DNA of 64,000 nt from an uncultured Bacteroidota bacterium (GCA_937901965.1 CALGSW010000007.1:1-64000); one strand, 5' to 3'; positions 42,601 to 51,553 are shown, counted from the first letter of the stretch. Made by a program: numbers and translations. The notes: generated from the sequence alone by a model not told the origin.

Positions 42601-44082
42601 ATGAAATTCTATGAGAAACACAAAGGAGTCCTGTTGTGGATTCTGTTCGGAGGTACGATAGTAGTCGTATTTCTGCTTGGTCTTCTGGCTGCTTCTGTAA
42701 ATGAGCGAAGAGCTGAGATCTCCACTCTTTTTTCAAATAAAAGAGTAGAAATTACAGGGATTGAGTCCAGAAACTCTATATGGGGTGAAAACTACCCCCG
42801 TGAGTATGAAACATGGAAAAAGACGGCTGACTCAACATTTGCAAGTAAGCATCACGGGAATCAGTACCATGACGTTCTGGAGGAGAGACCTGAGATGGTA
42901 GTGCTCTGGGCCGGGTACGCTTTTTCAATGGATTATACGGCTCCAAGAGGGCATGCAAATGCTATAAAAGACATACATAATACTCTTAGAACAGGTGCTC
43001 CCATGACACCGGAGGAGGGTCCTCAACCGGCCACCTGCTGGAGTTGTAAAAGCCCTGATGTTCCAAGAATGATGGCAGAGGTAGGTATTGAAGAGTTTTA
43101 CAAGAACAAGTGGGCCGCCTACGGCCATGAAGTAGTTAATCCTATTGGCTGTGCGGATTGCCACAATCCTCAGAATATGAATATTAACATTTCCCGTCCG
43201 GCTCTCGCTGAGGCATTTGAAAGGCAGGGGAAAGATATATCAAAATCATCAATTCAGGATCTTCGCTCACTTGCTTGCGCTCAGTGCCACGTAGAGTATT
43301 ATTTCAAAGGTGACGGCAAATATCTTACCTTCCCTTGGGATAAAGGGATGACTGTTGAGGCAATGGAGGAGTATTACGATGAGTATGGATTCACCGACTG
43401 GACACACAAATTAAGTAAAGCGCCCATGCTCAAGGCCCAGCATCCGGATTATGAGCTGTTCCAGATGGGCCCTCATGCTCAGAGAGGTTTATCCTGTGCA
43501 GATTGCCACATGCCTTATAAAACTGATGGAGCAATCAAATACAGCGACCACCAGCTAGTCTCTCCGCTTATGAATATTGACAGAACATGTCAGAGTTGTC
43601 ACAGAGACAGTAAGGAGAATCTAATGAAGTACGTGTATGAATATCAGGATAAGGCACTTGAAATTCGTAACCGTGTTGAAACAGAACTTTCAAAAGCTCA
43701 TATTGGAGCTAAATACGCATGGGATAATGGAGCCAGCGAAAAGCAAATGGAGCCTGTTCTTAAGCTTCTGAGAGCTGCTCAGTGGAGGTGGGATTTTGCA
43801 GTTGCATCTCATGGTGCCTCTTTCCATGCACCGGTAGAAACACAAAGAATACTGGCCCACTCTCTGGATAAGAGTTATCAGGCTCAGCTTGAAATACAAA
43901 AAGTCCTTACTTCAATGGGTGTAAAGGGAGATTTTCCAATGCCCGATATATCAACAAAGGCAAAGGCTCAGGAGTACATAGGCCTTGATATGAAGACACT
44001 CCATGCAAACAAAGATAAGTTTAAATCTGAAATAATTCCTCAATGGGTAGCCAAAGCAAAGGAAAACAAGAGACTGCTCTGA
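42601..44082 (+). CDS. nrfA: Ammonia-forming cytochrome c nitrite reductase NrfA
   Basis: NrfA reduces nitrite to ammonium with six electrons in the periplasm; it can also reduce nitric oxide, hydroxylamine and, slowly, sulfite. The 493-residue protein has an N-terminal signal anchor and five haem sites. The active-site haem is CWSCK (146-150), and four CXXCH follow at 184, 226, 299 and 330. The Tyr after the third motif (CHVEYY) matches an active-site residue of the family. It is coupled with nrfH upstream, and its last 40 bases overlap resB in another frame. Confidence 0.98.
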   Translation: MKFYEKHKGVLLWILFGGTIVVVFLLGLLAASVNERRAEISTLFSNKRVEITGIESRNSIWGENYPREYETWKKTADSTFASKHHGNQYHDVLEERPEMVVLWAGYAFSMDYTAPRGHANAIKDIHNTLRTGAPMTPEEGPQPATCWSCKSPDVPRMMAEVGIEEFYKNKWAAYGHEVVNPIGCADCHNPQNMNINISRPALAEAFERQGKDISKSSIQDLRSLACAQCHVEYYFKGDGKYLTFPWDKGMTVEAMEEYYDEYGFTDWTHKLSKAPMLKAQHPDYELFQMGPHAQRGLSCADCHMPYKTDGAIKYSDHQLVSPLMNIDRTCQSCHRDSKENLMKYVYEYQDKALEIRNRVETELSKAHIGAKYAWDNGASEKQMEPVLKLLRAAQWRWDFAVASHGASFHAPVETQRILAHSLDKSYQAQLEIQKVLTSMGVKGDFPMPDISTKAKAQEYIGLDMKTLHANKDKFKSEIIPQWVAKAKENKRLL

Positions 44083-45173
44083 TAGAGATTATTATAATAT
44101 CTGCTGTGACAATTGCAGGGTTCGCCCTGCAATTTGTCATTGGACCCCTTGATTTTGGGATTCTTGTTTTTCCTGTAAATTTTATCCTGGGGTTAGTTCT
44201 ACTTTTATCCATTCCTTTAAAAAAACCGGAGGCTCTCAAAAAATTTGGTTCAGGAAAGGTGTCCGTTATTCTGCTTGCCATTATTACAGTTATGGCAATT
44301 TATATGGGACTTGTTCCCGGGAATGATGTAAAACACTCTTGGCCATTCGCTTTTGTTTACTTAATGTGCATGCTTAATCTCTCTTTAGCAATTGGTAAAA
44401 GGGTAAGAAAATTCAGATTAAAAAAGGACTATGGATTTATCCTTAATCATGTGGGCTTATTGTTATTTCTTTTGGCAGCAGGTCCCGGGTCGGCGGATAT
44501 GCAAAGATGGTTTATGACTGTAACAGAGGGTAAAACAGAGTGGCGAGGAGAGAGAAGCGGCACCGTTGATCCGGTAGAGCTTCCAGTTGCTGTTACATTA
44601 CTTGACTTTAAGATGGATGAGTATCCTCCAAAAATAACATTAGTAGATAAAACAAGCGGAGAGTCTCAGCCGGTTAAAAGGTCGCATTTTCTGGAGGTTA
44701 AGGAGGGCAATTCAGGTATTATCTCCGGGTGGAGAGTAACGGTAGATTCTTTTGCATACAAACCGATGATGGCTCCGGTTGCTGTATTAACAGCAGTAAG
44801 AGAATCAGATAAAAAAGAGATAAGAGGAAAGGTAAGTTGCGGTAACTATTTTCAACCTTTTTCCATATTAGATACTGATGAAAGATTCTGCTTCGCCATG
44901 ACCTATCCAGAGCCTGAGAAATTCTCTTCTCATGTAGAGGTGTTTACAAAGAGTGGTAAAGAGAAAAAGGGGGTGATTGAGGTAAACCACCCTATGACTA
45001 TTGGAAGCTGGAAAATCTATCAGTACTCTTATGATAATGTAAAGGGCAGGGATTCTGAAACATCAGTTTTTGAGTTAGTGCATGACCCATGGTTATCAAC
45101 AGCATACATAGGTATAGTGATGATTATGATTGGTTCTGTCACACTTTTAGTAAAGGGAGGGAAAAGGGAATGA
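44043..45173 (+). CDS. resB: ResB-like System II cytochrome c biogenesis protein
   Basis: ResB (Ccs1) works with CcsA to carry haem across the membrane and attach it to CXXCH motifs. The 376-residue protein has about three hydrophobic segments near the start, a periplasmic domain (about 150-340) and one C-terminal helix. The segment VNHPMTIGSWKIYQYSYD is the well-conserved ResB block before the last helix. The start overlaps nrfA by 40 bases and the end overlaps ccsA by four, so the operon is translationally coupled. The short form, lacking part of the usual ResB N-terminus, is usual in Bacteroidota. Confidence 0.88.
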   Translation: MGSQSKGKQETALIEIIIISAVTIAGFALQFVIGPLDFGILVFPVNFILGLVLLLSIPLKKPEALKKFGSGKVSVILLAIITVMAIYMGLVPGNDVKHSWPFAFVYLMCMLNLSLAIGKRVRKFRLKKDYGFILNHVGLLLFLLAAGPGSADMQRWFMTVTEGKTEWRGERSGTVDPVELPVAVTLLDFKMDEYPPKITLVDKTSGESQPVKRSHFLEVKEGNSGIISGWRVTVDSFAYKPMMAPVAVLTAVRESDKKEIRGKVSCGNYFQPFSILDTDERFCFAMTYPEPEKFSSHVEVFTKSGKEKKGVIEVNHPMTIGSWKIYQYSYDNVKGRDSETSVFELVHDPWLSTAYIGIVMIMIGSVTLLVKGGKRE

Positions 45174-45943
45174 CTTGGAATGAATTTATATACTTTGCCA
45201 TTGCATCACTTATATTCTGGATAGCAGGCACTCTTCTCTTATACAAGATGAAAAAGAGCCTGGCAGGCGAGATCTTTATTGTTACAGGTCTATTTATTTT
45301 CTCCTTATTTATAGCACTGCTATGGAGTTTTCTTGAACACCCGCCTCTCAGAACAATGGGAGAGACCAGGCTCTGGTACTCGCTTTTCCTTGTTCTTGTG
45401 GGATATGTAACCTATAAAAGGTGGCGTTACAAATGGCTAATGGCATACAGCGTCCTGGTCTCTGCTGTTTTTATATTTGTAAACCTTTTTAAACCGGAAA
45501 TTCACGGTACTAATCTTATGCCGGCACTACAAAGTATATGGTTTGTCCCTCACGTTACGGTATATATCTTATCCTATGCTATGATGGGAGCGGCGACCAT
45601 AGCGTCACTTATAACTCTTTACGGCGGGAAGAAAAAAGAGAAAGAGTTGATTCCCCTGATTGATAATCTTGTTCACATAGGATTCGGATTTCTGATGCTT
45701 GGAATGCTGATGGGTGCTGTGTGGGCAAAAGAGGCATGGGGAGATTACTGGACATGGGATCCAAAAGAGGTTTGGGCATTCATTACTGCATCTGCTTATT
45801 TGGTTTATATGCATGCCCATTATGCGAAAATATCCAGAAGGGATGCCCTCTGGATACTTCCTGTTGCTTTTATACTGCTTATGATAACCTGGCTTGGTGT
45901 GAACTATTTACCAGCTGCTCAAGGTAGTATACATACCTACTAA
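45170..45943 (+). CDS. ccsA: CcsA-like System II haem lyase/transporter
   Basis: CcsA binds haem in its Trp-rich WWD loop and, with ResB, joins it to apocytochromes c in the periplasm. From ATG 45170 the protein is 257 residues with seven or eight membrane helices. The signature WGDYWTWDPKEVW lies in the second half, with the flanking His residues of the family. The frame is open upstream to 45089, but the four-base overlap with resB (ATGA) supports 45170. A dedicated maturation pair beside nrfHA may be needed for the CWSCK haem; that is an inference. Confidence 0.94.
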   Translation: MTWNEFIYFAIASLIFWIAGTLLLYKMKKSLAGEIFIVTGLFIFSLFIALLWSFLEHPPLRTMGETRLWYSLFLVLVGYVTYKRWRYKWLMAYSVLVSAVFIFVNLFKPEIHGTNLMPALQSIWFVPHVTVYILSYAMMGAATIASLITLYGGKKKEKELIPLIDNLVHIGFGFLMLGMLMGAVWAKEAWGDYWTWDPKEVWAFITASAYLVYMHAHYAKISRRDALWILPVAFILLMITWLGVNYLPAAQGSIHTY

Positions 45944-45951
45944 GTGGTGTT

Positions 45952-47613
45952 TTAAAATAGTCCTGTAATATTACCATCATTATCAATATCCATTCGGTTT
46001 GATGATGGCTCTTCAGGTAGTCCCGGCATTCTCATGATTTCACCGGTGATTGGAACAAGAAAACCTGCTCCCGCTGCGATCTCAATCTCTCTAACTGTGA
46101 CAACAAAATCTTTAGGCCTTCCCAGCAATTCAGGATTGTCTGAAAGAGATTTCTGAGTTTTGGCCATACATATTGCAAGATCATTCAGACCCAGTTTATC
46201 TATTTTGGCAAGATTAGCTTTTGCCTTTGCAGTATAATCAACAGCCTCTGCTCCGTATATTTTCTTTGCAATGGTCTCAATCTTCTTCTCTACACTCTCT
46301 TTCAGCGGATAGAGAGGCAGGAAATTAGGACAGCAGTCTGACGCAGCGTCAACAACCATACTAGCAAGCTCTTCAGCTCCTTCTCCCCCCTTTGCCCAGA
46401 CATCTACTATAGAGACAGGGATATTTTTGCTTTTGCAGTAATCCTTAATGAAGTCAAGCTCCTCCTGTGTGTCAGTTACAAACTTATTTATAGCAACAAC
46501 AGGTGCAAGGCTGAATAATTTTATGTTCTCAACATGTTTCTGAAGGTTTTCAATCCCTTTTGAGAGGGCTTTTACATCTGGCTCCTTAATCTCTTTAAGA
46601 GGTTTGCCTCCGTGATATTTCAAGGCCCTTACCGTAGCAACAAGAACCGCTGCATTTGGTGACAATTTTGCACTCCGGCATTTAATATCCAGGAATTTTT
46701 CAGCGCCAAGGTCAAATCCAAACCCTGCTTCAGTTACAGTATAGTCTGTCAAAGACATTGCTGTTTGTGTTGCTATAACAGAGTTTGTCCCCTGGGCAAT
46801 ATTTGCAAATGGCCCTCCGTGAATAATAGCCGGAGTACCCTCTATAGTTTGAACAAGGTTTGGCTTTATTGCGTCTTTGAGAAGAGCTGCCATTGCTCCG
46901 TTTGCCTTTAAATCACGGGCATAAACCGGCTTTTTGTCAAAGGTAAAACCAATGAATATATTCCCCAGCCTATCTTTAAGATCTTCTCTGTCCTTAGCCA
47001 GACACAAAATAGCCATCACTTCAGAAGCTGCTGTAATGTCAAAGCCGGTCTCACGCGGAATACCATTTCCTGTTCCACCCAGCCCCACAACAATGTCTCT
47101 AAGTGCTCTGTCATTCATATCCATAACCCTTTTCCAGGAAATTGTTCTTGGATCAAGGTTAAGATTGTTGTTTTTACTCTGGATATTGTTGTCTATCAGA
47201 GCCGCAAGCAGGTTGTGAGCCTTTTCAATTGCCGCAAAATCTCCTGTGAAATGAAGGTTGATATCCTCCATTGGAAGTACTTGTGAATATCCTCCACCGG
47301 TTGCGCCACCCTTTATGCCAAATACAGGTCCAAGTGAAGGCTCTCTTAGAACAACTGTAGATCTCTTTCCAATCCTGTTAAGCGCCTGTGAGAGGCCAAT
47401 TGACACAGTTGTTTTTCCCTCTCCGGCCGGTGTGGGAGATATTGCTGATACAAGAATCAGTTTGCCAAATTTATTTCTGTCAATATATTTTAAAGGCAAC
47501 TTAGCTTTATACTTTCCGTAAAGCTCTAGGTCATCGGCATCTATCCCAAGTTTAGCCGCAATTTCACCTATCGGGCGTAACTTGATTGTTCGTGCAATTT
47601 CCTGATCTGTCAT
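45952..47613 (-). CDS. fhs: Formate-tetrahydrofolate ligase
   Basis: Fhs joins formate to tetrahydrofolate with ATP to give 10-formyl-tetrahydrofolate for purine and one-carbon metabolism. The 553-residue protein is of normal length. It has the P-loop TPAGEGKTT at 61-69 and the nearby REPSLGPVFGIKGGATGGG, plus the late Gly/Pro-rich block ITGEIMRMPGLP. It is transcribed alone from a very good promoter and converges on ccsA with an eight-base gap. No other Wood-Ljungdahl genes are in the window, so a role in assimilation rather than acetogenesis is more likely. Confidence 0.98.
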   Translation of the reverse strand: MTDQEIARTIKLRPIGEIAAKLGIDADDLELYGKYKAKLPLKYIDRNKFGKLILVSAISPTPAGEGKTTVSIGLSQALNRIGKRSTVVLREPSLGPVFGIKGGATGGGYSQVLPMEDINLHFTGDFAAIEKAHNLLAALIDNNIQSKNNNLNLDPRTISWKRVMDMNDRALRDIVVGLGGTGNGIPRETGFDITAASEVMAILCLAKDREDLKDRLGNIFIGFTFDKKPVYARDLKANGAMAALLKDAIKPNLVQTIEGTPAIIHGGPFANIAQGTNSVIATQTAMSLTDYTVTEAGFGFDLGAEKFLDIKCRSAKLSPNAAVLVATVRALKYHGGKPLKEIKEPDVKALSKGIENLQKHVENIKLFSLAPVVAINKFVTDTQEELDFIKDYCKSKNIPVSIVDVWAKGGEGAEELASMVVDAASDCCPNFLPLYPLKESVEKKIETIAKKIYGAEAVDYTAKAKANLAKIDKLGLNDLAICMAKTQKSLSDNPELLGRPKDFVVTVREIEIAAGAGFLVPITGEIMRMPGLPEEPSSNRMDIDNDGNITGLF

Positions 47614-47656
47614 AATTGTATTTATTTGTAAGTAAATGCTTATTTTTTAGTAATAA

Positions 47657-47687
47657 CAAATATAATTTATTAAAGTTTCCTATCAAA
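47657..47687 (-). promoter_or_regulatory. Promoter of fhs
   Basis: On the minus strand TTTG (47684-47687) and TATATTTG (47657-47664) are 19 bases apart, an excellent Bacteroidota promoter with a leader of about 35 bases. The gap 47614-47749 also holds a weak -7-like TAACTTCG (47700-47707) for dsrC on the plus strand. Confidence 0.7.
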
Positions 47688-47749
47688 ACGATATTTTTTT
47701 AACTTCGTAACCGATACATTTTAATAACAGTTTCTAAACATAAAATTAA

Positions 47750-48067
47750 ATGGCTACTCTTGAAATTGAAGGTAAAGTTTTTGATGTAGATGGTGATGGT
47801 TTTCTTACAGATCCCTCATTGTGGAACAGGCAAGTTGCAATACTTTTTGCAAAACATGACGGTATTGAGGAACTTACTGATAACCACTGGGCAATAGTTA
47901 ATATCATCAGAAGAAATTTTGAAGAGAAGGGAAATGCTCCTATGATAAGAACAATTTGTCAGGAGACAGGTCTGAAGCTACGTGAAATTTACGAGCTTTT
48001 TCCACTGGGCCCGGCAAGAGGAGCCTGTAAAGTCGCCGGCCTTCCCAAGCCGGACGGATGCGTTTAA
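47750..48067 (+). CDS. dsrC: DsrC/TusE-family sulfur carrier with both DsrC cysteines
   Basis: DsrC carries sulfur as a persulfide or as an internal trisulfide in dissimilatory sulfite reduction; its relative TusE is a relay in tRNA thiolation. The 105-residue protein ends with the canonical flexible arm. C93 and the penultimate C104 are ten residues apart, within GACKVAGLPKP and DGCV. TusE keeps only the last cysteine, so by this test the protein is a true DsrC. It heads a run of four plus-strand genes; the following two resemble the DsrMK membrane complex that reduces DsrC trisulfide. No dsrAB is present here. Confidence 0.9.
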   Translation: MATLEIEGKVFDVDGDGFLTDPSLWNRQVAILFAKHDGIEELTDNHWAIVNIIRRNFEEKGNAPMIRTICQETGLKLREIYELFPLGPARGACKVAGLPKPDGCV

Positions 48068-48073
48068 CTTGAC

Positions 48074-48715
48074 ATGACTATGGACTTGTACAAAATAGTC
48101 GCAATTGTAGCATTTGTTTTATGTTTATCAATGCTCACGAAGCAGTTTCTTACACTTGTTGCCGCAGGCAAGCCTGCAGATTACTCAAAACCCTCAGGAA
48201 ATGTAAAAAAGGGAATCCGTTACTCCTTTACGGGAGCAATGTCTCCTTTTGAGAAGGAATCAGCCTGTCTCCACTTTCCAACATATATTGCAGGTCTGAT
48301 ATTCCATTCGGGGATATTTCTCTCTCTTTTCATCTTTTTAATTCAGACCTTTTTCCTTAATCTAATTGATTACTCAACAATTGCAAAATTGTTATCAGTT
48401 ATTCTGGTTGCGGGTGCGCTATCGGGAGCAGGAATTTTAATAAAGAGGGTGGCTAGTAGAAATCTGAAAGCAATATCGGGACCAGATGATTATATTTCAA
48501 ATATACTCACAACTGCCGCACAGGCAATCTCGGCATATTTGCTTATAACAGGCAAGGGCTACGCTATTTATTTTCTATTATTTTCAGTGCTTTTTATCTG
48601 GATTCCTATAGGTAAGACAAGGCATCTGCTATACTTTTTCTTTGCAAGGTATTATCTGGGTCTCTTCTATGGAAGAAGAGGTACCTGGCCACAAAAACAG
48701 ACAGGAAATGAATAA
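48074..48715 (+). CDS. DsrM-like membrane cytochrome b subunit (NarI-like, short)
   Basis: The 213-residue protein has five or six hydrophobic segments and resembles the gamma subunit/NarI fold used by DsrM and HdrE to bind haem b and exchange electrons with quinones. Candidate haem ligands are the His residues in CLHFPTYIAGLIFHSG (about 73-85) and in KTRHLLYFF (about 185). It is shorter than typical DsrM. Its position between dsrC and a DsrK-like gene, which it overlaps by eight bases, is the strongest argument. A generic respiratory cytochrome b subunit is the alternative. Confidence 0.72.
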   Translation: MTMDLYKIVAIVAFVLCLSMLTKQFLTLVAAGKPADYSKPSGNVKKGIRYSFTGAMSPFEKESACLHFPTYIAGLIFHSGIFLSLFIFLIQTFFLNLIDYSTIAKLLSVILVAGALSGAGILIKRVASRNLKAISGPDDYISNILTTAAQAISAYLLITGKGYAIYFLLFSVLFIWIPIGKTRHLLYFFFARYYLGLFYGRRGTWPQKQTGNE

Positions 48716-49982
48716 AATCCCTGACCTTAAGATTAAAGACAGTAAACTTTTAACTCATCTTAATGCATGTGTTAAATGTGGTCTTTGTGCAGACAGCTGC
48801 ATGTTTTATAAAACTTTTTATACTCCTGATTTTATTCCTGCGACAAAGGTCGCACTTGTGAGTTCAGTATACAGACGTTATAACACCATGGCAGGACGTT
48901 TTGTACCCGCACTGGTTGGAGCTGAGGATTTGGACGAGAAAATGGCAGAAAAGATGGTAGACCTTCTCTTTGGAGCGTGTACTATGTGCGGAAGATGTGT
49001 TAAGCACTGTTCGGTAGGTGTTGATATTGCATACGTTGTAAGAAAAGGAAGAGAGATGCTTGCTCAGATGGATCTTGTACCTAAATCACTTCAGGCTACA
49101 GTTGATGCGGCAGTTCAAAGTGGAAATAACATGTCAATACCTGAAGATGAGTTTTCAGGTACTATAGGATGGATGGAGGATGAACTTAAGGATGATCTTG
49201 AAGATAATGATGCCTCTATTCCATTAAATATGAAAGGTAAAAGGATATTTTATACACTCAATCCCCGGGAGCCAAAATTCTTTCCCCTTTCAATCTCTGC
49301 AATGGCAAAGATATTTTATGCAGCAGGGGAGTCCTGGACTTTGTCTTCAAAGTATTATGATGTGACAAATTACGGGTTCTTTAACGGCAATTCTGAAGAG
49401 GCCGCTACAATAGCTAAGAATTTACACGACGAGGTAGTAAAGCTTGATGCATCAACCCTTGTTCTTGGAGAGTGCGGACACGGATCCAGAGCAAACAGGT
49501 GGGAGGCACCTAATTATCTTAATAAAGCCTATGAATTTGAAATGACTACAGCTGTAGAGCTGATAGCAGCATATATTAAAGACGGAAAAATAAGACTAGA
49601 CAAGTCTGCTAACAAGGATATCGTTACAATTCATGACCCTTGTAATCTAGTGAGAAACGGAGGGTTGCTTAATGAGATAAGATTTGTTGTAAATTCTGCA
49701 GCAGAAAGCATAAACGAGATGTCTCCGTTTGGAAATGATAACTTTTGCTGTGGAGGTGGTGGAGGATTGCTTGCTATGAGTGAATTTAACGACAGAAGAA
49801 TTAAAGCGGGCGAAATTAAGGCTGATCAGATAAGGAAGAGCGGAGCCAAGGTGGTTGTAACCCCCTGTCATAATTGCGTAGATCAGTTAACCCAATTGAA
49901 CCATACTTACAAGCTTGGCGTAAAAATAAAGACTATTGCAGAGCTTGTTGCTGACGCACTCATTATTGAAAAAAACCTTTAA
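48708..49982 (+). CDS. DsrK/HdrD-like iron-sulfur protein with CCG domain
   Basis: From ATG 48708 the protein is 424 residues. Two ferredoxin-type clusters appear as CVKCGLCADSC (21-31) and CTMCGRCVKHC (91-101). A complete CCG motif follows with C312, C347-C348-G and C387/C390, the ligands of the non-cubane cluster that reduces disulfides in HdrB/HdrD and DsrK. The ECGHGSR segment is like that of DsrK. The frame is open upstream to 48642, but the eight-base overlap with the membrane subunit supports 48708. With that subunit it should form a quinol-linked heterodisulfide or DsrC-trisulfide reductase facing the cytoplasm. Confidence 0.85.
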   Translation: MNKIPDLKIKDSKLLTHLNACVKCGLCADSCMFYKTFYTPDFIPATKVALVSSVYRRYNTMAGRFVPALVGAEDLDEKMAEKMVDLLFGACTMCGRCVKHCSVGVDIAYVVRKGREMLAQMDLVPKSLQATVDAAVQSGNNMSIPEDEFSGTIGWMEDELKDDLEDNDASIPLNMKGKRIFYTLNPREPKFFPLSISAMAKIFYAAGESWTLSSKYYDVTNYGFFNGNSEEAATIAKNLHDEVVKLDASTLVLGECGHGSRANRWEAPNYLNKAYEFEMTTAVELIAAYIKDGKIRLDKSANKDIVTIHDPCNLVRNGGLLNEIRFVVNSAAESINEMSPFGNDNFCCGGGGGLLAMSEFNDRRIKAGEIKADQIRKSGAKVVVTPCHNCVDQLTQLNHTYKLGVKIKTIAELVADALIIEKNL

Positions 49983-49998
49983 ATACAAACTATAAACT

Positions 49999-51162
49999 AT
50001 GAGTAAACTTATTTATCTGGACAATTCGGCTACAAGCTATCCAAAGCCCGATTTTGTTTACGATTTTATGAACACATTCTACAGAACTAAGGGAGTTAGT
50101 CCCGGAAGATCTGGCTTTGACGCTGCGCTTGAAACAGAGGAGGTGGTAAATAACACTCGTAAAATGCTCACCCGTCTTTTTAATGGCGGTAATGACCATA
50201 ACAGGCTTACATTTAGTTATAATGCAACAGATTCTCTGAATCTTATAATAAATGGTCTGGTTGAAAAAGGAGATCATGTTGTGACAACCATGTTAGAGCA
50301 TAACTCAGTACTTCGCCCTCTGCATCATCATACTGAAAAGGGGACAATAGAAACAACCTATGTGCCCTTTAACCGCGAAGGATATGTAGATCCTCATGAT
50401 ATTGCCAGGGCAATCAAACCAAATACAAAGTTTGTAATTGTAACACATTGTTCAAATGTTCTTGGAACAATACAACCTCTTAAAGAGATAGGAACCGTAT
50501 GTAAAGAGAGGGGGGTGCTGTTTGTTGTTGACGGAAGTCAGGGAGCTGGTGCCGTGGAGTTTGATATGCAGGATTGTAATGTTGATGTCTACTGTTTTAC
50601 AGGACATAAATGCCTGATGGGCCCCACAGGAATTGGAGGTTCTTATGTGAGGGAAGGTGTTGAAATTAAACACACCAGAGCTGGAGGTACAGGGGTAAGG
50701 TCTGCGCACCTTGGTCATTTAAATGAATATCCTTACAGACTGGAATACGGAACACTAAATCTGCTGGGAGTTGGGGGTCTTTATGCAGGAGTTAAATGGA
50801 TAACTGAACAGGGGATTACAAATATTCATGAAAGGGAGATGGATTTGTGGGAACATCTTGTTACTGAAATCAAAAAAATTAATGGAGTAATTACATATTG
50901 TGCGAATGGGAGAGAGAATAAGAACCCGGTAGTATCTTTTAATATTCAGGGTCTTGAGGCATCAGACGTTGGAACAATGCTTGATGTTGATTATAATATT
51001 GCTGTAAGAACGGGCCTTCAGTGTGCTCCTTATGTCCATAAGCAAATTGGAACATTTGATATACATGGAACTGTTAGAATGAGTATTGGCGCATTCACAA
51101 CAAAGGAGGAGATTGAAGAGGCAATAAAGGCGATAAGAGAGATAGCCTCGATTAAAAACTAA
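49999..51162 (+). CDS. Class V aminotransferase, cysteine desulfurase-like
   Basis: The 387-residue PLP enzyme begins IYLDNSATSYPKP. The PLP lysine is K204 in FTGHKCLMGPTG, and there is a candidate sulfur-accepting C342 in RTGLQCAPYVHKQ, the position of the active-site Cys in SufS-type enzymes. It resembles the cysteine desulfurase-related group (TIGR01977 type) rather than housekeeping IscS. It lies 16 bases after the DsrK-like gene in the same orientation. A role in loading sulfur from cysteine onto DsrC is an attractive inference. No IscU or SufBCD partner is nearby. Confidence 0.85.
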   Translation: MSKLIYLDNSATSYPKPDFVYDFMNTFYRTKGVSPGRSGFDAALETEEVVNNTRKMLTRLFNGGNDHNRLTFSYNATDSLNLIINGLVEKGDHVVTTMLEHNSVLRPLHHHTEKGTIETTYVPFNREGYVDPHDIARAIKPNTKFVIVTHCSNVLGTIQPLKEIGTVCKERGVLFVVDGSQGAGAVEFDMQDCNVDVYCFTGHKCLMGPTGIGGSYVREGVEIKHTRAGGTGVRSAHLGHLNEYPYRLEYGTLNLLGVGGLYAGVKWITEQGITNIHEREMDLWEHLVTEIKKINGVITYCANGRENKNPVVSFNIQGLEASDVGTMLDVDYNIAVRTGLQCAPYVHKQIGTFDIHGTVRMSIGAFTTKEEIEEAIKAIREIASIKN

Positions 51163-51196
51163 AATAAGAGGTGCTTAATAGTAAGCACCTCTTATT
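51163..51196 (+). terminator. Stem-loop after the DsrC cassette
   Basis: A perfect 15-bp inverted repeat (51163-51177 with 51182-51196, loop ATAG) starts immediately after the stop codon. It lacks a clear T tract, so it may end transcription poorly or protect the mRNA 3' end. Confidence 0.6.
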
Positions 51197-51228
51197 ATGT
51201 AAAATAAACAGGTATATATTAAGTAAAG

Positions 51229-51553
51229 CTACCATTGAGAAAATGGTGTGACAGATAGTTCGGAATTATAATATTTTGAGTCGTGACTTACCTCAATTCC
51301 AATGCATAAAACAATTAATTGCACCGTCTCTTCATAATCAATCTCTTTTTCCCATTCAAACATGCTGATACCCCCTCTTAATATCCCCCTTTAATATTAT
51401 AAATCCCTTCTTATCTACAACTCTTATCCTGACAGTTCTCGCAGGGTCTTTGATATCTAACCCTGAGCAATCTCATGGATTGAAACAGCCGATTTTAAAT
51501 ATTCTCCTGTAACTTGAAATTTTCTTTCAATCTCTTTATTAGTCCAATCTCTA
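51229..51553 (-). pseudogene. CYTH-domain (class IV cyclase/triphosphatase-type) pseudogene
   Basis: Translating the minus strand gives pieces of one CYTH protein. The first (about 51553-51460) reads NKEIERKFQVTGEYLKSA then IHEIAQG and an in-frame TAG; EIERK is the ExExK signature of the family. After a frameshift comes DPARTVRIRVVDKKGFIILKG (about 51452-51390). Then MFEWEKEIDYEETVQLI (51363-51313) runs into SHDSKYYNS and a TAG at 51229-51231. Intact proteins have about 60 further residues before KYYNS, so an internal deletion is also present. No start codon remains. It fills most of the 570-base gap 51163-51732; 51561-51732 shows no recognisable feature. Confidence 0.8.

Noticed and set aside
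47750..48067. TusE (tRNA thiolation) rather than DsrC
   Set aside because: TusE keeps only the last cysteine; both DsrC cysteines are present, and tusBCD/mnmA are not nearby.
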